A stretch of DNA of 64,000 nucleotides from an uncultured Algibacter sp. (GTDB lineage Bacteria; Bacteroidota; Bacteroidia; Flavobacteriales; Flavobacteriaceae), in the NCBI GenBank assembly GCA_937958265.1, contig CALGNX010000010.1, positions 1-64,000 on the forward strand. Reading direction: 5' to 3'. Numbering within the stretch: the stretch's first letter is position 1; each line of letters opens with the position of its first letter. Below, one piece after another: positions 8,657 to 18,636 of this stretch. Both the position numbers and the translations under genes were made by a program. The notes under the pieces were generated by a model. The model was not told the origin of the DNA and searched no databases. It was given only the letters and a program-made list of their open reading frames with translations.

Positions 8657-9601
8657 TTAAAAAGAAATATGTTTATAAAGCAATTGAATTTTTTCTATTT
8701 TAAGTTTCAAATTTTTAATAAATAGTTGGTGTGCTTCTGAATTTGAATGAAACGGTTTGTGATCTAGCCCTTTTTGAATAGCATTCACATCATCCATAGT
8801 ACCCCAAGCTTTCTGGTTTATCCAAGCACTTTTAAAAACATCCCAAATATAGCTAATTGCCAATGGGCTTGGATGGATCATATCTTCATTATAAAAACGA
8901 TAATCGCGAAGTTCGTCCATCATAATTTCAAAAGCAGGAAAGTAAAAAGATTGATTATTTAAAACCTTATGAATAGCCGTAATTAAATGCGCTTTACTTT
9001 GCGTGTTCTCGATAAACCCATCTTTAATATGCCTAACTGGCGACACAGTAAAAATAACCAAAGCATGCGCATTCAAAACACCAATTAAATTCAAAATATT
9101 GTTTAACGTATCCTCTATAGATGTTACATTTAACAATTCTTTTTCAAATCGCTTTCGCGGAAGTTTATGGCAATTGGCCACACTATTATTAGTTTCAATA
9201 TCACGATATATCCAGGCTGTTCCTAAAGTAATTACAATATGCGAAGCCGCTTTTATCTTTGCTGTAGTTAATTCTATTTGAGTATTTAATTGCTTAATTA
9301 AAAAATCCTTAGAAGGATGGCTTAATTTTGAATGCGCATCCCAACAATGCCATTGCTCGTTATGGAAAAACACATCGTTAGCGGTGTATTGTTTTTTCTC
9401 AATAGCATTATACACTAAAGTCTCGATAGCCTGAGGATGAAATAATATACCGAATGGGTTTTGTGTATTTTGAAACTTAAAATAATCTAATTTCCCACCT
9501 ATGTTTTCAGAAAAACAAGAGCCAAATAAAAGCACATCTGCATTATAATCTATAAGATTATTAGTCTGTTTTTCTACAGGTATTTTAGTTTGCAATTTCA
9601 T
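8657..9601 (-). CDS. GSCFA domain protein (SGNH-hydrolase-like)
   Basis: A 314-residue cytoplasmic protein of the GSCFA family, named for the N-terminal block seen here as LLFGSCFSENIGGKL (about residues 24-38). Other blocks are NPFGILFHP, a central ITLGTAWIYRD, FTVSPVRHIKDG and the C-terminal DMIHPSPLAISYIWDVF, whose Asp-x-x-His is the expected catalytic pair of an SGNH/GDSL-type hydrolase. The substrate is not known. It lies directly downstream of alaS (82-base gap) on the same strand, possibly co-transcribed with it. Confidence 0.9.
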   Translation of the reverse strand: MKLQTKIPVEKQTNNLIDYNADVLLFGSCFSENIGGKLDYFKFQNTQNPFGILFHPQAIETLVYNAIEKKQYTANDVFFHNEQWHCWDAHSKLSHPSKDFLIKQLNTQIELTTAKIKAASHIVITLGTAWIYRDIETNNSVANCHKLPRKRFEKELLNVTSIEDTLNNILNLIGVLNAHALVIFTVSPVRHIKDGFIENTQSKAHLITAIHKVLNNQSFYFPAFEIMMDELRDYRFYNEDMIHPSPLAISYIWDVFKSAWINQKAWGTMDDVNAIQKGLDHKPFHSNSEAHQLFIKNLKLKIEKIQLLYKHISF

Positions 9602-9683
9602 GTATTACCTACAATAACTTAAAATTCCATTTAACGTCTTAATATTTTCTTAAAAATTAACCCGTACAGCTACAACCAAAATA

Positions 9684-12299
9684 CTACTTTATAAACTTCT
9701 TAGCTTCTGCTAAAGCTTGCTCAATACCTGCTGGATTTTTACCACCTGCCGTAGCAAAAAAGGGCTGACCGCCACCGCCACCTTGAATATACTTACCAAG
9801 TTCTCTTACCACCTGCCCGGCGTTTAAATTATGGCTTGCCACTAACTCTTTAGATATATAGCAAGACAATAAAGCCTTACCGTTTTGCTCTGTAGCAAAC
9901 AGCACAAATAGATTACTAAATTGACTTCCCAACTCAAAAGCAACATCTTTAAGACCGCCAGCATCTAAATCTAATTTCTTAGCTAAAAACTGAATGTTAT
10001 TAATTTCTTCTAGTTGGCTTTTAAGTTCTCCTTTTATATTTTTTGCTTTATCTTTTAGTAATACCTCTATCTGCTTTTTTAGACTGGTATTCTCATCTTG
10101 CAAGTTTTGAAGCGCTTTAATAGGCTCCTTAACATTGTTAAGCAAATCTTTCATTTCAAAATAAGCACGATTATTTTCAAAATAAAAATCTTTTACAGCA
10201 TCGTTTGTTATCGCTTCAATTCTTCTAATTCCGGAAGCTACCGCACCTTCTGATACTATTTTAAAATGCCAAATATCTGCTGTATTTTTCACGTGTGTAC
10301 CCCCACAAAGTTCAATTGATTTACCAAAACGAATTGTACGCACGGTATCGCCATACTTTTCGCCAAATAAACTCATTGCACCATCGGCAATAGCGGCCTC
10401 TTTTGGGGTATTTCTAATTTCTTCTAGCGCTAACTTCCCTTCAATACGTCGGTTTACAAAATGCTCTACATCGCGTAACTCTTCAACCGTTAATTTTGAA
10501 AAATGAGAAAAATCGAAACGCAAATATTTCGAGTGGACTGCACTTCCTTTTTGCTCGACATGCGTACCCAACACTTCTCGCAATGCTTGGTGTAATAAAT
10601 GTGTTGCCGTATGGTTACATTCTGTTCTATTACGCTGTTTAGCATCAACAGTAACTTTAAAAAGTTCAGAAGTATTTTCTGGCAAATCTTTAACTAAATG
10701 AATAATTACGTTATTTTCCTTTTTAGTGTCTACAATGTAAATTACGTTACCACGTGCATCTTCCAAATAGCCCTTATCGCCAACTTGCCCGCCACCCTCG
10801 GGATAAAAAGGCGTTAAATTAAACACCAATTGATACATATTACCATCCTTTTTCGAGGTAACTTTTCGGTAACGCGTTAGTTTCACTTTAGCTTCTAAAT
10901 TATCAAAGCCTATAAACTCCTCCTCTGCGTCTTCCTTTAAAACTTTCCAATCATCGGTAGTTGATTCACTGGCTACTCGCGATCTATTTTTCTGTTCTTG
11001 CAATTCTTTCTCAAAGCCTAATTCATCTAACTTTAATCCTTTTTCAGAAAGAATTAAAGCAGTTAAATCTATAGGGAACCCGTACGTATCGTACAACTCA
11101 AAAGCTTTTTTACCAGAAACAATATCACCTTTTGTATTCGCAACTATTCCATTAAGTAATACTAATCCTTGATCTAGTGTGCGTAAAAAAGATTGCTCCT
11201 CTTCCTTTATAACATTTTCTATAAGCTGTTTTTGCGCCTTCAATTCGGGAAATGCATCACCCAATTGGCTACTTAAAACACCTACTAACCTATAAATAAA
11301 CGGATCTTTTTCACCTAAAAAGGTAAATCCATAACGAACAGCACGCCTCAAAATACGTCTTATTACATAACCAGCACCTGTATTACTTGGCAACTGCCCA
11401 TCTGCAATTGAAAATGCCACAGCACGCACGTGATCTGCAATAACACGAGTTGCTACATCAATATCATCATCTTTACCGTAAGTTCTTTCGGTTATAGTTT
11501 CAATTTCGCGAATTATTGGTATAAAAACATCTGTATCATAATTCGATTTAACATCTTGAAGTACCATGCATAAACGCTCAAACCCCATACCTGTATCAAT
11601 ATGTTTATTGGGTAAACTCTCTAGTACACCGGATGCTTTCCGGTTAAACTCCATAAATACTAAATTCCATATTTCAACAACCTGCGGGTGATCCATGTTT
11701 ACCAAATCCTTTCCAGGTACTTTAGCTTTTTCTTCTGCAGAGCGAATATCTACATGAATTTCACTACAAGGTCCGCACGGGCCTTGATTGCCCATTTCCC
11801 AAAAATTATCTTTCTTATTACCTTTTAAAATACGATTCTCATCAATAAACTGCTTCCAAATATCAAAAGCTTCAACGTCCATATCCAAATTATCAGTATC
11901 GCTACTGCCCTCAAATACGGTAACATATAGGATATCTTTATCAACACCCAACACATCAACCAATAATTCCCATGCCCAAGCTATTGCTTCTTTTTTAAAG
12001 TAATCGCCAAAACTCCAATTACCTAGCATTTCAAATAGTGTGTGGTGGTAAGTATCATAACCAACCTCACCTAAATCATTATGTTTACCGGAAACTCTTA
12101 AACACTTCTGAGAATCTGCAAGACGGCTATTTTTGGGCGTTCTATTTCCTAAAAAATACTCTTTAAAAGGCACCATTCCGGCATTAACGAACATTAAAGT
12201 TGGATCGTCCTTTAATACTATAGGCGCAGATGGCACAATGCTATGTTGTTTTTCCTCAAAGAATCTTAAAAATTTTGATCGTATTTCTTGTGACTTCAT
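9684..12299 (-). CDS. alaS: Alanyl-tRNA synthetase
   Basis: Charges tRNA-Ala with alanine, in the cytoplasm. The 871 residues are full length. The class-II catalytic core begins [20 protein letters not shown], with [11 protein letters not shown] and a later GMGFERL. The editing domain has the zinc motif HTATHLL (about residue 570) and CGGTHVKNT (about 670). The C-terminal C-Ala/DHHA1-type region ends [15 protein letters not shown]. Single gene start at 12299, divergent from the M23 peptidase gene. No defect seen. Confidence 0.98.
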   Translation of the reverse strand: MKSQEIRSKFLRFFEEKQHSIVPSAPIVLKDDPTLMFVNAGMVPFKEYFLGNRTPKNSRLADSQKCLRVSGKHNDLGEVGYDTYHHTLFEMLGNWSFGDYFKKEAIAWAWELLVDVLGVDKDILYVTVFEGSSDTDNLDMDVEAFDIWKQFIDENRILKGNKKDNFWEMGNQGPCGPCSEIHVDIRSAEEKAKVPGKDLVNMDHPQVVEIWNLVFMEFNRKASGVLESLPNKHIDTGMGFERLCMVLQDVKSNYDTDVFIPIIREIETITERTYGKDDDIDVATRVIADHVRAVAFSIADGQLPSNTGAGYVIRRILRRAVRYGFTFLGEKDPFIYRLVGVLSSQLGDAFPELKAQKQLIENVIKEEEQSFLRTLDQGLVLLNGIVANTKGDIVSGKKAFELYDTYGFPIDLTALILSEKGLKLDELGFEKELQEQKNRSRVASESTTDDWKVLKEDAEEEFIGFDNLEAKVKLTRYRKVTSKKDGNMYQLVFNLTPFYPEGGGQVGDKGYLEDARGNVIYIVDTKKENNVIIHLVKDLPENTSELFKVTVDAKQRNRTECNHTATHLLHQALREVLGTHVEQKGSAVHSKYLRFDFSHFSKLTVEELRDVEHFVNRRIEGKLALEEIRNTPKEAAIADGAMSLFGEKYGDTVRTIRFGKSIELCGGTHVKNTADIWHFKIVSEGAVASGIRRIEAITNDAVKDFYFENNRAYFEMKDLLNNVKEPIKALQNLQDENTSLKKQIEVLLKDKAKNIKGELKSQLEEINNIQFLAKKLDLDAGGLKDVAFELGSQFSNLFVLFATEQNGKALLSCYISKELVASHNLNAGQVVRELGKYIQGGGGGQPFFATAGGKNPAGIEQALAEAKKFIK

Positions 12300-12521
12300 G
12301 TTTATTTATTGAGCATCTTGCTTCTAATAAATTATATTAAATTAGAAACTATTTTTATATTTACCATCCAAAAATATTTAAATTTATGGAAATTGCACAC
12401 GTAATATCAATTTATCCGCGTTATATTTATGGCGGTAGTTTTAAAGACTTTTATATTACCTAACTTTACGCGATACATTTAACGGTATAAACTTAACTGC
12501 AAAAATAGTATAATTTAAGAA

Positions 12522-13493
12522 ATGAGTAAAGTAAAATATTATTACGACAAAGAATCACTTTCTTACCGCAAAATAGAGCGCAAAAAACGTACAACTTTTA
12601 AGTATGCTACCCTGTTTATTTCGGCTGCAGCCTTTTTTGCTTTTTTATTCGTTTTTATTGCTAGCCAATATGTAGATTCTCCCAAAGAGCGTGAATTAAA
12701 ACGCGAATTACAAAATATACAACTACAATTTAAATTACTTAATAAAAAAATGGAGCAAGCAGAGGCTGTTTTAGCCAATGTTGCAGATAGAGATAATAAT
12801 ATTTATCGGGTTTATTTTGAAGCTAACCCCATCCCGGATGAGCAGCGCACAGTAGGCTTTGGAGGTGTTAACCGCTACAAAGACTTTGAAGGTTTTGATA
12901 ATTCTAAACTTATAATTGAGAGCAATAAACGCATAGATATTTTACAAAAACAGATTGTAGTACAATCAAAATCGTTAGATGAAATAACAAAACTAGCCGA
13001 GGAAAAAGAGGAGCTACTAGCAGCAATACCTGCAATACAACCCATAAGCAATAGCGATTTAACACGAATGGCTTCGGGCTATGGTATGCGATCCGACCCG
13101 TTTACAAAAATTAGAAAAATGCATTGGGGTATGGACTTTACGGCTCCAAGAGGCACACCAATATATGCTAGTGGCGATGGTGTTGTTAAGCGCGCAGATA
13201 GCAACTCATCGGGCTATGGAAACCATATACGTATAGACCATGGATACGGCTACACTAGTTTATATGCACATTTATACAAATATAATGTACGCAAAAACCA
13301 AAAAGTAAAACGGGGCGATTTAATAGGTTTTGTTGGTAGTACAGGACGATCTCAAGGACCACATTTACATTATGAAATTTATAAAGATGGAAAGCGCATA
13401 AACCCAATAAACTTTTATTACGGCAGTTTAACCGCAGAAGAATTTAATAAACTACTAGAAAATGCTTCATTAGAAAACCAATCTCTAGATTAA
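12522..13493 (+). CDS. M23 family metallopeptidase, membrane anchored
   Basis: A 323-residue peptidoglycan endopeptidase-like protein. One transmembrane helix at about residues 25-47 is followed by a coiled coil (about 55-95) and a C-terminal LytM/peptidase_M23 domain. The zinc ligands are visible in HWGMDFTAPRGTPIYASGDG (His, Asp), SLYAHL and GPHLHYEI (HxH). All ligands are present, so it is probably an active enzyme that cuts cell-wall cross-links in the periplasm. It heads a plus-strand series: its TAA shares one base with the ATG of the MerR-type gene. Confidence 0.93.
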   Translation: MSKVKYYYDKESLSYRKIERKKRTTFKYATLFISAAAFFAFLFVFIASQYVDSPKERELKRELQNIQLQFKLLNKKMEQAEAVLANVADRDNNIYRVYFEANPIPDEQRTVGFGGVNRYKDFEGFDNSKLIIESNKRIDILQKQIVVQSKSLDEITKLAEEKEELLAAIPAIQPISNSDLTRMASGYGMRSDPFTKIRKMHWGMDFTAPRGTPIYASGDGVVKRADSNSSGYGNHIRIDHGYGYTSLYAHLYKYNVRKNQKVKRGDLIGFVGSTGRSQGPHLHYEIYKDGKRINPINFYYGSLTAEEFNKLLENASLENQSLD

Positions 13494-13822
13494 TGTATGT
13501 AAATTTACCTGAAAAAAGATATTATAGTATTGGCGAAGTTGCAAAAGCCTTTAACGTGAACAACTCTTTAATAAGGTTTTGGGAAAGCGAATTTGACGTT
13601 TTAAAACCGAAAAAAAATGCTAAAGGAAATCGCAAATTCACACCGGAAGATATTAAGCACCTTAAATTTATATACCACCTTGTTAAAGAACGTGGTTTTA
13701 CCCTTGAAGGTGCTAAAACGCACTTAAAAGAAGAAAAGAAACAAGCTCTTAGTAATTTTGAAATTATAAGTAAGCTTGAGGCTATAAAAAACCAACTCGA
13801 AAAAATAAAAGAGCAACTATAA
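13493..13822 (+). CDS. MerR family transcriptional regulator
   Basis: A 109-residue DNA-binding protein. The winged helix-turn-helix begins YYSIGEVAKAFNVNNSLIRFWESEF, a standard MerR N-terminus, followed by the wing KPKKNAKGNRKFTPEDIKHL and a short C-terminal coiled coil. No effector domain or metal-binding cysteines are present, so the signal is unknown. Translationally coupled to the upstream M23 peptidase gene (TAATG overlap), a pairing that suggests a cell-envelope role by context only. Confidence 0.9.
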   Translation: MYVNLPEKRYYSIGEVAKAFNVNNSLIRFWESEFDVLKPKKNAKGNRKFTPEDIKHLKFIYHLVKERGFTLEGAKTHLKEEKKQALSNFEIISKLEAIKNQLEKIKEQL

Positions 13823-13904
13823 AAAATAAAATAATAAAGTACACTTTTTAAGACCAAACTGTTTTAATAAAAAACTTTACCATAAAACTATTAAACTACT
13901 TATC

Positions 13905-14492
13905 ATGAAGAAATATTTACCATTAATTCTTATTGCTGTTTTAATTTTTGTTGCTCTGAAATGGGGCATTGGCGTAAACAATATGATTGTTGAAAAAGAG
14001 GGCTTAGCCCAAGCGCAATGGGCCAATGTAGAAAGTTCTTACCAACGTAGAGCAGATTTGATACCTAACTTAGTCTCTACCGTAAAGGGGTATGCAGCAC
14101 ACGAAAAGGAAACTCTAGAAGGCGTTATTAAAGCACGATCCGAGGCTACTAAAACAACTATTAATGCCGGAGATTTAACACCTGATAAAATGGCTCAATT
14201 TCAAAAAGCACAACAAGGCTTAAGCGGTGCCTTATCTAGGTTACTTGTAACTGTGGAGCGCTATCCCGATTTAAAAGCAGATAAAAGCTTTTTGGAATTA
14301 CAATCGCAGCTTGAAGGTACTGAAAATAGGATTCAAGTAGAACGTAATAGATTTAATGGTATGGCAGGAGATTATAATATTACTATTAAAAAAATACCAA
14401 CCAATTTTATAGCAAGTTTTAGAGGCTTTAACGCTATGGCGCTTTACAAATCGGATGCAGGAAGTGAGAATGCACCAAAAGTAGAATTTTAG
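13905..14492 (+). CDS. lemA: LemA family protein
   Basis: A 195-residue LemA protein: one N-terminal transmembrane helix (about residues 5-22, lacking a cleavable signal) and a mostly helical domain. The family signature is NNMIVEKEG...AQWANVESSYQRRADLIPNLV, followed by VKGYAAHEKETLEGVIKAR, and the C-terminus has FNG...YN. The role is not established. LemA genes are commonly next to TPM-domain genes, as here, where two follow immediately with gaps of 1 and 0 bases, so the three products probably act together at the membrane. Confidence 0.95.
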   Translation: MKKYLPLILIAVLIFVALKWGIGVNNMIVEKEGLAQAQWANVESSYQRRADLIPNLVSTVKGYAAHEKETLEGVIKARSEATKTTINAGDLTPDKMAQFQKAQQGLSGALSRLLVTVERYPDLKADKSFLELQSQLEGTENRIQVERNRFNGMAGDYNITIKKIPTNFIASFRGFNAMALYKSDAGSENAPKVEF

Positions 14493-14493
14493 A

Positions 14494-14934
14494 ATGGCTA
14501 ATAAAGTCGAAAACTTTTTAACTACAGAAGAAGAGCAAGAAATTGTTGAGGCTATTCGTGTGGCAGAATTAAATACTTCTGGTGAAATTCGCGTGCATAT
14601 TGAAAAAACTTGTAAAGGCAACCCAACAGGTCGTGCTCTAGAGGTTTTCCATAATCTTAAAATGGACAACACTAAACTTCGAAATGCAGTATTAATCTAC
14701 CTCGCAATTCAAGATAAATCTTTTGTTATATATGGCGACAAAGGTATAAATGATGTTGTTACCAGTAATTTTTGGGATAGCACAAAAAGCAGTATGCAGT
14801 CCCATTTTAAGCTAGGACGTTTTAAAGTAGGTTTAATTGAAGGCATTTTAAAATCCGGCAAACAACTTAAAACCTATTTCCCTTATTTGGATTATGATAC
14901 CAATGAACTAACAAATGAAATCTCCAAAGGATAA
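14494..14934 (+). CDS. TPM domain protein, cytoplasmic form
   Basis: A 146-residue TPM (TLP18.3/Psb32/MOLO-1) domain protein. It begins FLTTEEEQEIVEAIRVAEL and contains SGEIRVHIE and SFVIYGDKGINDVV, which are the conserved strands of the domain. There is no signal peptide or membrane helix, unlike the next gene, so the domain may face the cytoplasm. It starts 1 base after the lemA stop and its stop directly abuts the next ATG, which indicates translational coupling. Confidence 0.88.
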   Translation: MANKVENFLTTEEEQEIVEAIRVAELNTSGEIRVHIEKTCKGNPTGRALEVFHNLKMDNTKLRNAVLIYLAIQDKSFVIYGDKGINDVVTSNFWDSTKSSMQSHFKLGRFKVGLIEGILKSGKQLKTYFPYLDYDTNELTNEISKG

Positions 14935-15777
14935 ATGCCAAGTCATTCATTTTTAATAAGTAACTATAAGCCACAGTTAAACCCGATAGAAAGGGTATTA
15001 CTAACTTTACTTATTACTGTATTATGTTTTAATTATACAAATGCCCAGTATAATATACCCGAAAAACCAAAAGTTGAGACTAGTGTCTACGACTATATAA
15101 ATTTACTTAACGCATCTCAAAAAAATAGTTTAGAGCGCAAACTCATAACCTATTCAGACTCTACCTCAACGCAAATTGTTGTAGCTATTATTCTGTCTAC
15201 AAACGGTGAAAACATAAATTTTTTAGGTGCGCAATGGGGACAAAAATGGGGTATTGGCCAAGCTAAAGACGATAATGGTATCTTAATTTTATTAGCCAAA
15301 AACGACCGAAGAATAGCTATAAACACAGGGTATGGTGTCGAACATTTATTAACAGACGCAATATCGCGACGTATTATCGAACGTGATATTATACCTTTTT
15401 TTAAACAAAACAATTACCCCGCCGGACTCCATAACGGCGTTGATGCCATTTTTAAGGTGATGAATGGTGAATATACTGGTACTCGTAAGCCTAATACAAG
15501 CGAATTCCCCTTAGAAATGATTTTTATATCATTTTTTATATTCATTATCATAATAATTTCAATTTCCAAAAACAAGCGTGGTGGTGGCGGAAATCGAGGA
15601 AACCAATCTGGCACAGGCAGTTTATTAGATGCCATTATACTAAGTAATATGGGACGCGGCAGTTACAGATCAGGCTCATCTGGTAACTGGGGCGGAAGTT
15701 CTTCTGGTGGCGGCGGTTTCGGTGGTGGCTTTGGCGGTGGTGGCTTTGGCGGTGGTGGTGCTTCTGGAGGTTGGTAA
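14935..15777 (+). CDS. TPM domain membrane protein with glycine-rich tail
   Basis: A 280-residue protein. A hydrophobic signal at about residues 20-37 ends near NAQYN; the ATG at 14935 gives an unusually long 19-residue lead before it. The TPM domain (about 45-170) has VYDYINLLNASQK near its start, TQIVVAIILSTNGENI and GILILLAKNDRRIAINTGYG. A transmembrane helix lies near 194-210, followed by a tail rich in Gly and Ser that ends in repeated FGGG units and SGGW. Such tails are typical of the larger partner in LemA-TPM operons. No terminator-proximal gene follows; the hairpin at 15941-15980 is shared with der. Confidence 0.92.
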   Translation: MPSHSFLISNYKPQLNPIERVLLTLLITVLCFNYTNAQYNIPEKPKVETSVYDYINLLNASQKNSLERKLITYSDSTSTQIVVAIILSTNGENINFLGAQWGQKWGIGQAKDDNGILILLAKNDRRIAINTGYGVEHLLTDAISRRIIERDIIPFFKQNNYPAGLHNGVDAIFKVMNGEYTGTRKPNTSEFPLEMIFISFFIFIIIIISISKNKRGGGGNRGNQSGTGSLLDAIILSNMGRGSYRSGSSGNWGGSSSGGGGFGGGFGGGGFGGGGASGGW

Positions 15778-15940
15778 GCAAAAGCACAACAAATTATTTA
15801 CCTTTCTATAATTACAACTCTTAATTAATACCCGCATTTAACCAAGCAGTGAAGACTATTTATCAATAAATTCAATGATAGATATAGCCCACTTTAGCTT
15901 TATTTATTTGGATAAAAAACCAAACAGATTTAAAGCAAAA

Positions 15941-15982
15941 AAAATGAGTTTTCTATCTAAAAAAATAGAAAACTCATTTTTT
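15941..15982. terminator. Bidirectional terminator between the TPM gene and der
   Basis: A 16-base perfect stem, AAAATGAGTTTTCTAT at 15941-15956 with its complement at 15965-15980, around an 8-base loop. It has T runs on both strands and sits between two convergent transcription units. Confidence 0.88.
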
Positions 15983-16008
15983 AACGCGTAAATAATATTT
16001 TAATTATA

Positions 16009-17313
16009 CTACTTTCTGCGCATATAAACCGTAATTGGTACGCCATTAAAACCGAAATGTTCCCTTAATTTATTTTCTAAAAACCTTTTGTATGAGTCCT
16101 TAACATATTGAGGAAGGTTACAGAAAAACGCAAACTGTGGCTGTGGTGTTGGCAGCTGCATAATGTATTTAATCTTTACGAATTTTGCCTTATATGCTGG
16201 TGGTGGGTAATTCTCAATTATTGGCAACATAACTTCGTTTAACTGACTTGTTTTTATTTTCTTAGATCGGTTTTTGTAGACCTCAACAGCTGTTTCTATA
16301 GCCTTAAAAATACGTTGTTTGGTTAATACCGAAATAAAAACAATTGGCACATCTGTAAAAGGCTCCATTTGTTGTCTTATAACTTTCTCGAATTCTTTTA
16401 TAGATTTATGATCTTTCTCTACTAAATCCCATTTATTCACTAAAACTACAACACCTTTTCTATTGCGTTCTGCTAGCCAGAAAATATTTTGAACTTGCCC
16501 ATCAAACCCTCGCGTAGCATCTAAAACAATAAGGCATACATCCGAATGTTCAATAGCTCGAACACTTCGCATTACAGAATAAAATTCTAAATCTTCTTTT
16601 ACCTTAGATTTTTTTCTTATACCTGCCGTATCAACTAGATTAAACTCAAAACCATAACGGTTATATTTCGTATCTATTGAGTCTCTTGTGGTACCTGCAA
16701 TATCTGTTACAATATATCTATCCTCACCAATAAGTGCGTTTATAAAAGATGATTTTCCTGCATTTGGGCGCCCTACTACAGCAAACCTCGGTAATGCCTC
16801 TTCTATAACTTCTTCTTTTTCTGGTAGTGCTTCTATTAAGGCATCTAGTAATTCTCCTGTACCACTTCCGTTTATGCTAGCAACCGTATAATAATCGCCT
16901 AAACCTAATGCATAAAACTCAACAGCATTTTTTGCACGTTTACCGTTATCTACCTTATTTACAACTAAAAAAACGGGCTTATCCACCTTGCGAAGTAAAT
17001 TAGCAACATCCTCATCCATACCTGTTATACCGGCTTCAACATCTACCATAAAAATGATAGCATCAGCCTCATCAATAGCTAACTCAACTTGCTTATCAAT
17101 TTCAGCTTCAAAAACATCATCACTTCCTAAAACATATCCGCCTGTATCTATTAACGAAAACTCCTTACCATTCCAATCACTTTTTCCGTAATGGCGATCT
17201 CTTGTTACACCACTAACAGCATCGACAATAGCTTCTCGGCGTTGTATTAAGCGGTTAAAAAAAGTTGATTTCCCTACATTTGGGCGTCCTACTATTGCTA
17301 CTATATTACTCAT
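16009..17313 (-). CDS. der: Ribosome assembly GTPase Der (EngA)
   Basis: A tandem-GTPase protein needed for 50S ribosomal subunit maturation. The first G domain begins [20 protein letters not shown] with DTGGY and NKVD motifs. The second begins [18 protein letters not shown] with DTAGIRKK and NKWD, and a KH-like C-terminal domain ends [17 protein letters not shown] chose the ATG at 17313 (434 residues); an upstream ATG at 17349 would add 12 residues ([12 protein letters not shown]) not typical of the family. A candidate -7 element TACTTTTG is at 17376-17383. Confidence 0.96.
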   Translation of the reverse strand: MSNIVAIVGRPNVGKSTFFNRLIQRREAIVDAVSGVTRDRHYGKSDWNGKEFSLIDTGGYVLGSDDVFEAEIDKQVELAIDEADAIIFMVDVEAGITGMDEDVANLLRKVDKPVFLVVNKVDNGKRAKNAVEFYALGLGDYYTVASINGSGTGELLDALIEALPEKEEVIEEALPRFAVVGRPNAGKSSFINALIGEDRYIVTDIAGTTRDSIDTKYNRYGFEFNLVDTAGIRKKSKVKEDLEFYSVMRSVRAIEHSDVCLIVLDATRGFDGQVQNIFWLAERNRKGVVVLVNKWDLVEKDHKSIKEFEKVIRQQMEPFTDVPIVFISVLTKQRIFKAIETAVEVYKNRSKKIKTSQLNEVMLPIIENYPPPAYKAKFVKIKYIMQLPTPQPQFAFFCNLPQYVKDSYKRFLENKLREHFGFNGVPITVYMRRK

Positions 17314-17375
17314 AATGTCTGTATTACATTTACACCTTATCTGATGCATTTATATTTCTATCCGAAATATTTTTG

Positions 17376-17383
17376 CAAAAGTA
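17376..17383 (-). promoter_or_regulatory. -7 promoter element for der
   Basis: TACTTTTG on the minus strand fits TAnnTTTG, 63 bases upstream of the chosen der ATG at 17313. A TTG lies upstream with a spacer of only about 15 bases, shorter than at the better promoters in this window (19-21). Confidence 0.4.
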
Positions 17384-17529
17384 GTTAATTAATACACACA
17401 ATATTGCGTTATTTCCGTTATTCATTAAAAAGCTATTGAATACCTTATAAAAATAACGGTTTAATAAATAAGCAATTTTCTGTTTTTACTTTGTAAAAAA
17501 GTATAGTTAAAGATTATTTTTAGTATTTG

Positions 17530-18411
17530 CTAGTTATTGTAACCAAAACGTTTAAGTTGGTTTTGGTTACTACGCCAATTTTTATTGACTTTAACATATA
17601 ATTCAATATGTATTTGTTTACCAAAAAAAGCCTCTAAGTCTTTTCGTGCTTGAACACCCACGCGTTTTAAAGCACTACCTTTATGCCCTATAATAATTCC
17701 TTTTTGGGTTTCACGCTCTACCATAATTACAGAACGAATTCTAATAATTTCTTCTTCTTCAAAAAACTCTTCCGTATCTACCTCTACTGCATATGGTATT
17801 TCCTTTTTGTAGTGCATAAGTATTTTTTCTCTAATAGTTTCATTAATGAAAAAACGTTCTGGCTTATCGGTTAGTTGGTCTTTTGGGTAAAACGCTGGCG
17901 ATTCTGGAAGCAATTCTAAAATACGACTAAAAATTTCTTTTACATTAAAACCCTGTAAGGCCGACACAGGATAAATTTCGGCGTTAGGCACTTTTTTAGT
18001 CCAAGTTTGTACTTGCTCTTCTAATTGACCTTGATCGGATTTATCAATTTTATTTAGTAATAATAATACTGGAATTTTTGAATTGGTTATTTTATTAAAA
18101 AAGGCTTCATCTTTTAAATCTTTCTCCCCAATTTCAACCATATAAATAAGTACATCGGCATCTTCAAAAGCGGATTTCACAAAACCCATCATAGATTCCT
18201 GAAGTTGGTATGCTGGTTTTATAATACCTGGTGTATCACTTAATACCATTTGAAAATCGCTACCATTTACAATACCTAAAATACGGTGCCTTGTAGTTTG
18301 TGCCTTGGATGTGATTATTGATAACTTTTCACCAACAAAGGCGTTCATTAATGTAGATTTACCCACATTAGGATTTCCTATAATATTTACAAAACCTGCT
18401 TTATGATTCAT
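17530..18411 (-). CDS. era: GTPase Era
   Basis: Essential GTPase that binds 16S rRNA during 30S assembly. The G1 motif is GNPNVGKST, the G3 motif DTPG(II), and the G4 motif NKID. The C-terminal KH domain includes GIIIGHKGSALKRVGVQARK and LYVKVNKNWR. I chose the ATG at 18411 (MNHKAGFVNIIGNPNVGK, 293 residues). An in-frame ATG at 18432 overlaps the -7 promoter element at 18430-18437 and so would lie at or upstream of the likely transcription start. Confidence 0.96.
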   Translation of the reverse strand: MNHKAGFVNIIGNPNVGKSTLMNAFVGEKLSIITSKAQTTRHRILGIVNGSDFQMVLSDTPGIIKPAYQLQESMMGFVKSAFEDADVLIYMVEIGEKDLKDEAFFNKITNSKIPVLLLLNKIDKSDQGQLEEQVQTWTKKVPNAEIYPVSALQGFNVKEIFSRILELLPESPAFYPKDQLTDKPERFFINETIREKILMHYKKEIPYAVEVDTEEFFEEEEIIRIRSVIMVERETQKGIIIGHKGSALKRVGVQARKDLEAFFGKQIHIELYVKVNKNWRSNQNQLKRFGYNN

Positions 18412-18429
18412 AGACGTGCTTATTTTTTG

Positions 18430-18437
18430 CAAAGTTA
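18430..18437 (-). promoter_or_regulatory. -7 promoter element for era
   Basis: TAACTTTG on the minus strand matches TAnnTTTG. The predicted transcription start near 18423 lies 12 bases before the ATG at 18411, which decides the start codon of era. The -33 TTG is not clear. Confidence 0.5.
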
Positions 18438-18575
18438 CAATTTGAATGGGTTATAATTGGTATTATTTTTATTTGATAATAGATTTAAGAAGGCTGCATG
18501 GATTGGGTTATAAAATATTAAGTTTAGTACAACCAAAAAATAATTCGAACTTGATGTTCATTTTTTAAAATAAAT

Positions 18576-18616
18576 AACAAAAAAAAACAGAAAGTTTAAC
18601 TTCCTGTTTTTTTTAT
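18576..18616 (-). terminator. Terminator of the FKBP gene
   Basis: ACAGAAAGTT at 18587-18596 pairs with AACTTCCTGT at 18597-18608 (one mismatch, very tight loop), flanked by A and T runs on both sides. On the minus strand the hairpin is followed by a long T run. It sits just after the FKBP stop at 18637. Confidence 0.7.
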
Positions 18617-18636
18617 ATTTGAAATGTAAATTATGT

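Noticed and set aside
12385-12462. A 25-codon frame reading MEIAHVISIYPRYIYGGSFK between alaS and the M23 gene
   Set aside because: The opening resembles the start of some glycosyltransferases (MKIAHV...), but the frame ends after 25 codons and nothing follows in other frames, so it is too short to call a gene or a pseudogene.
15684-15774. GGT/GGC-rich tandem repeat at the 3' end of the membrane TPM gene
   Set aside because: It encodes the glycine-rich tail usual for this partner in LemA-TPM operons.
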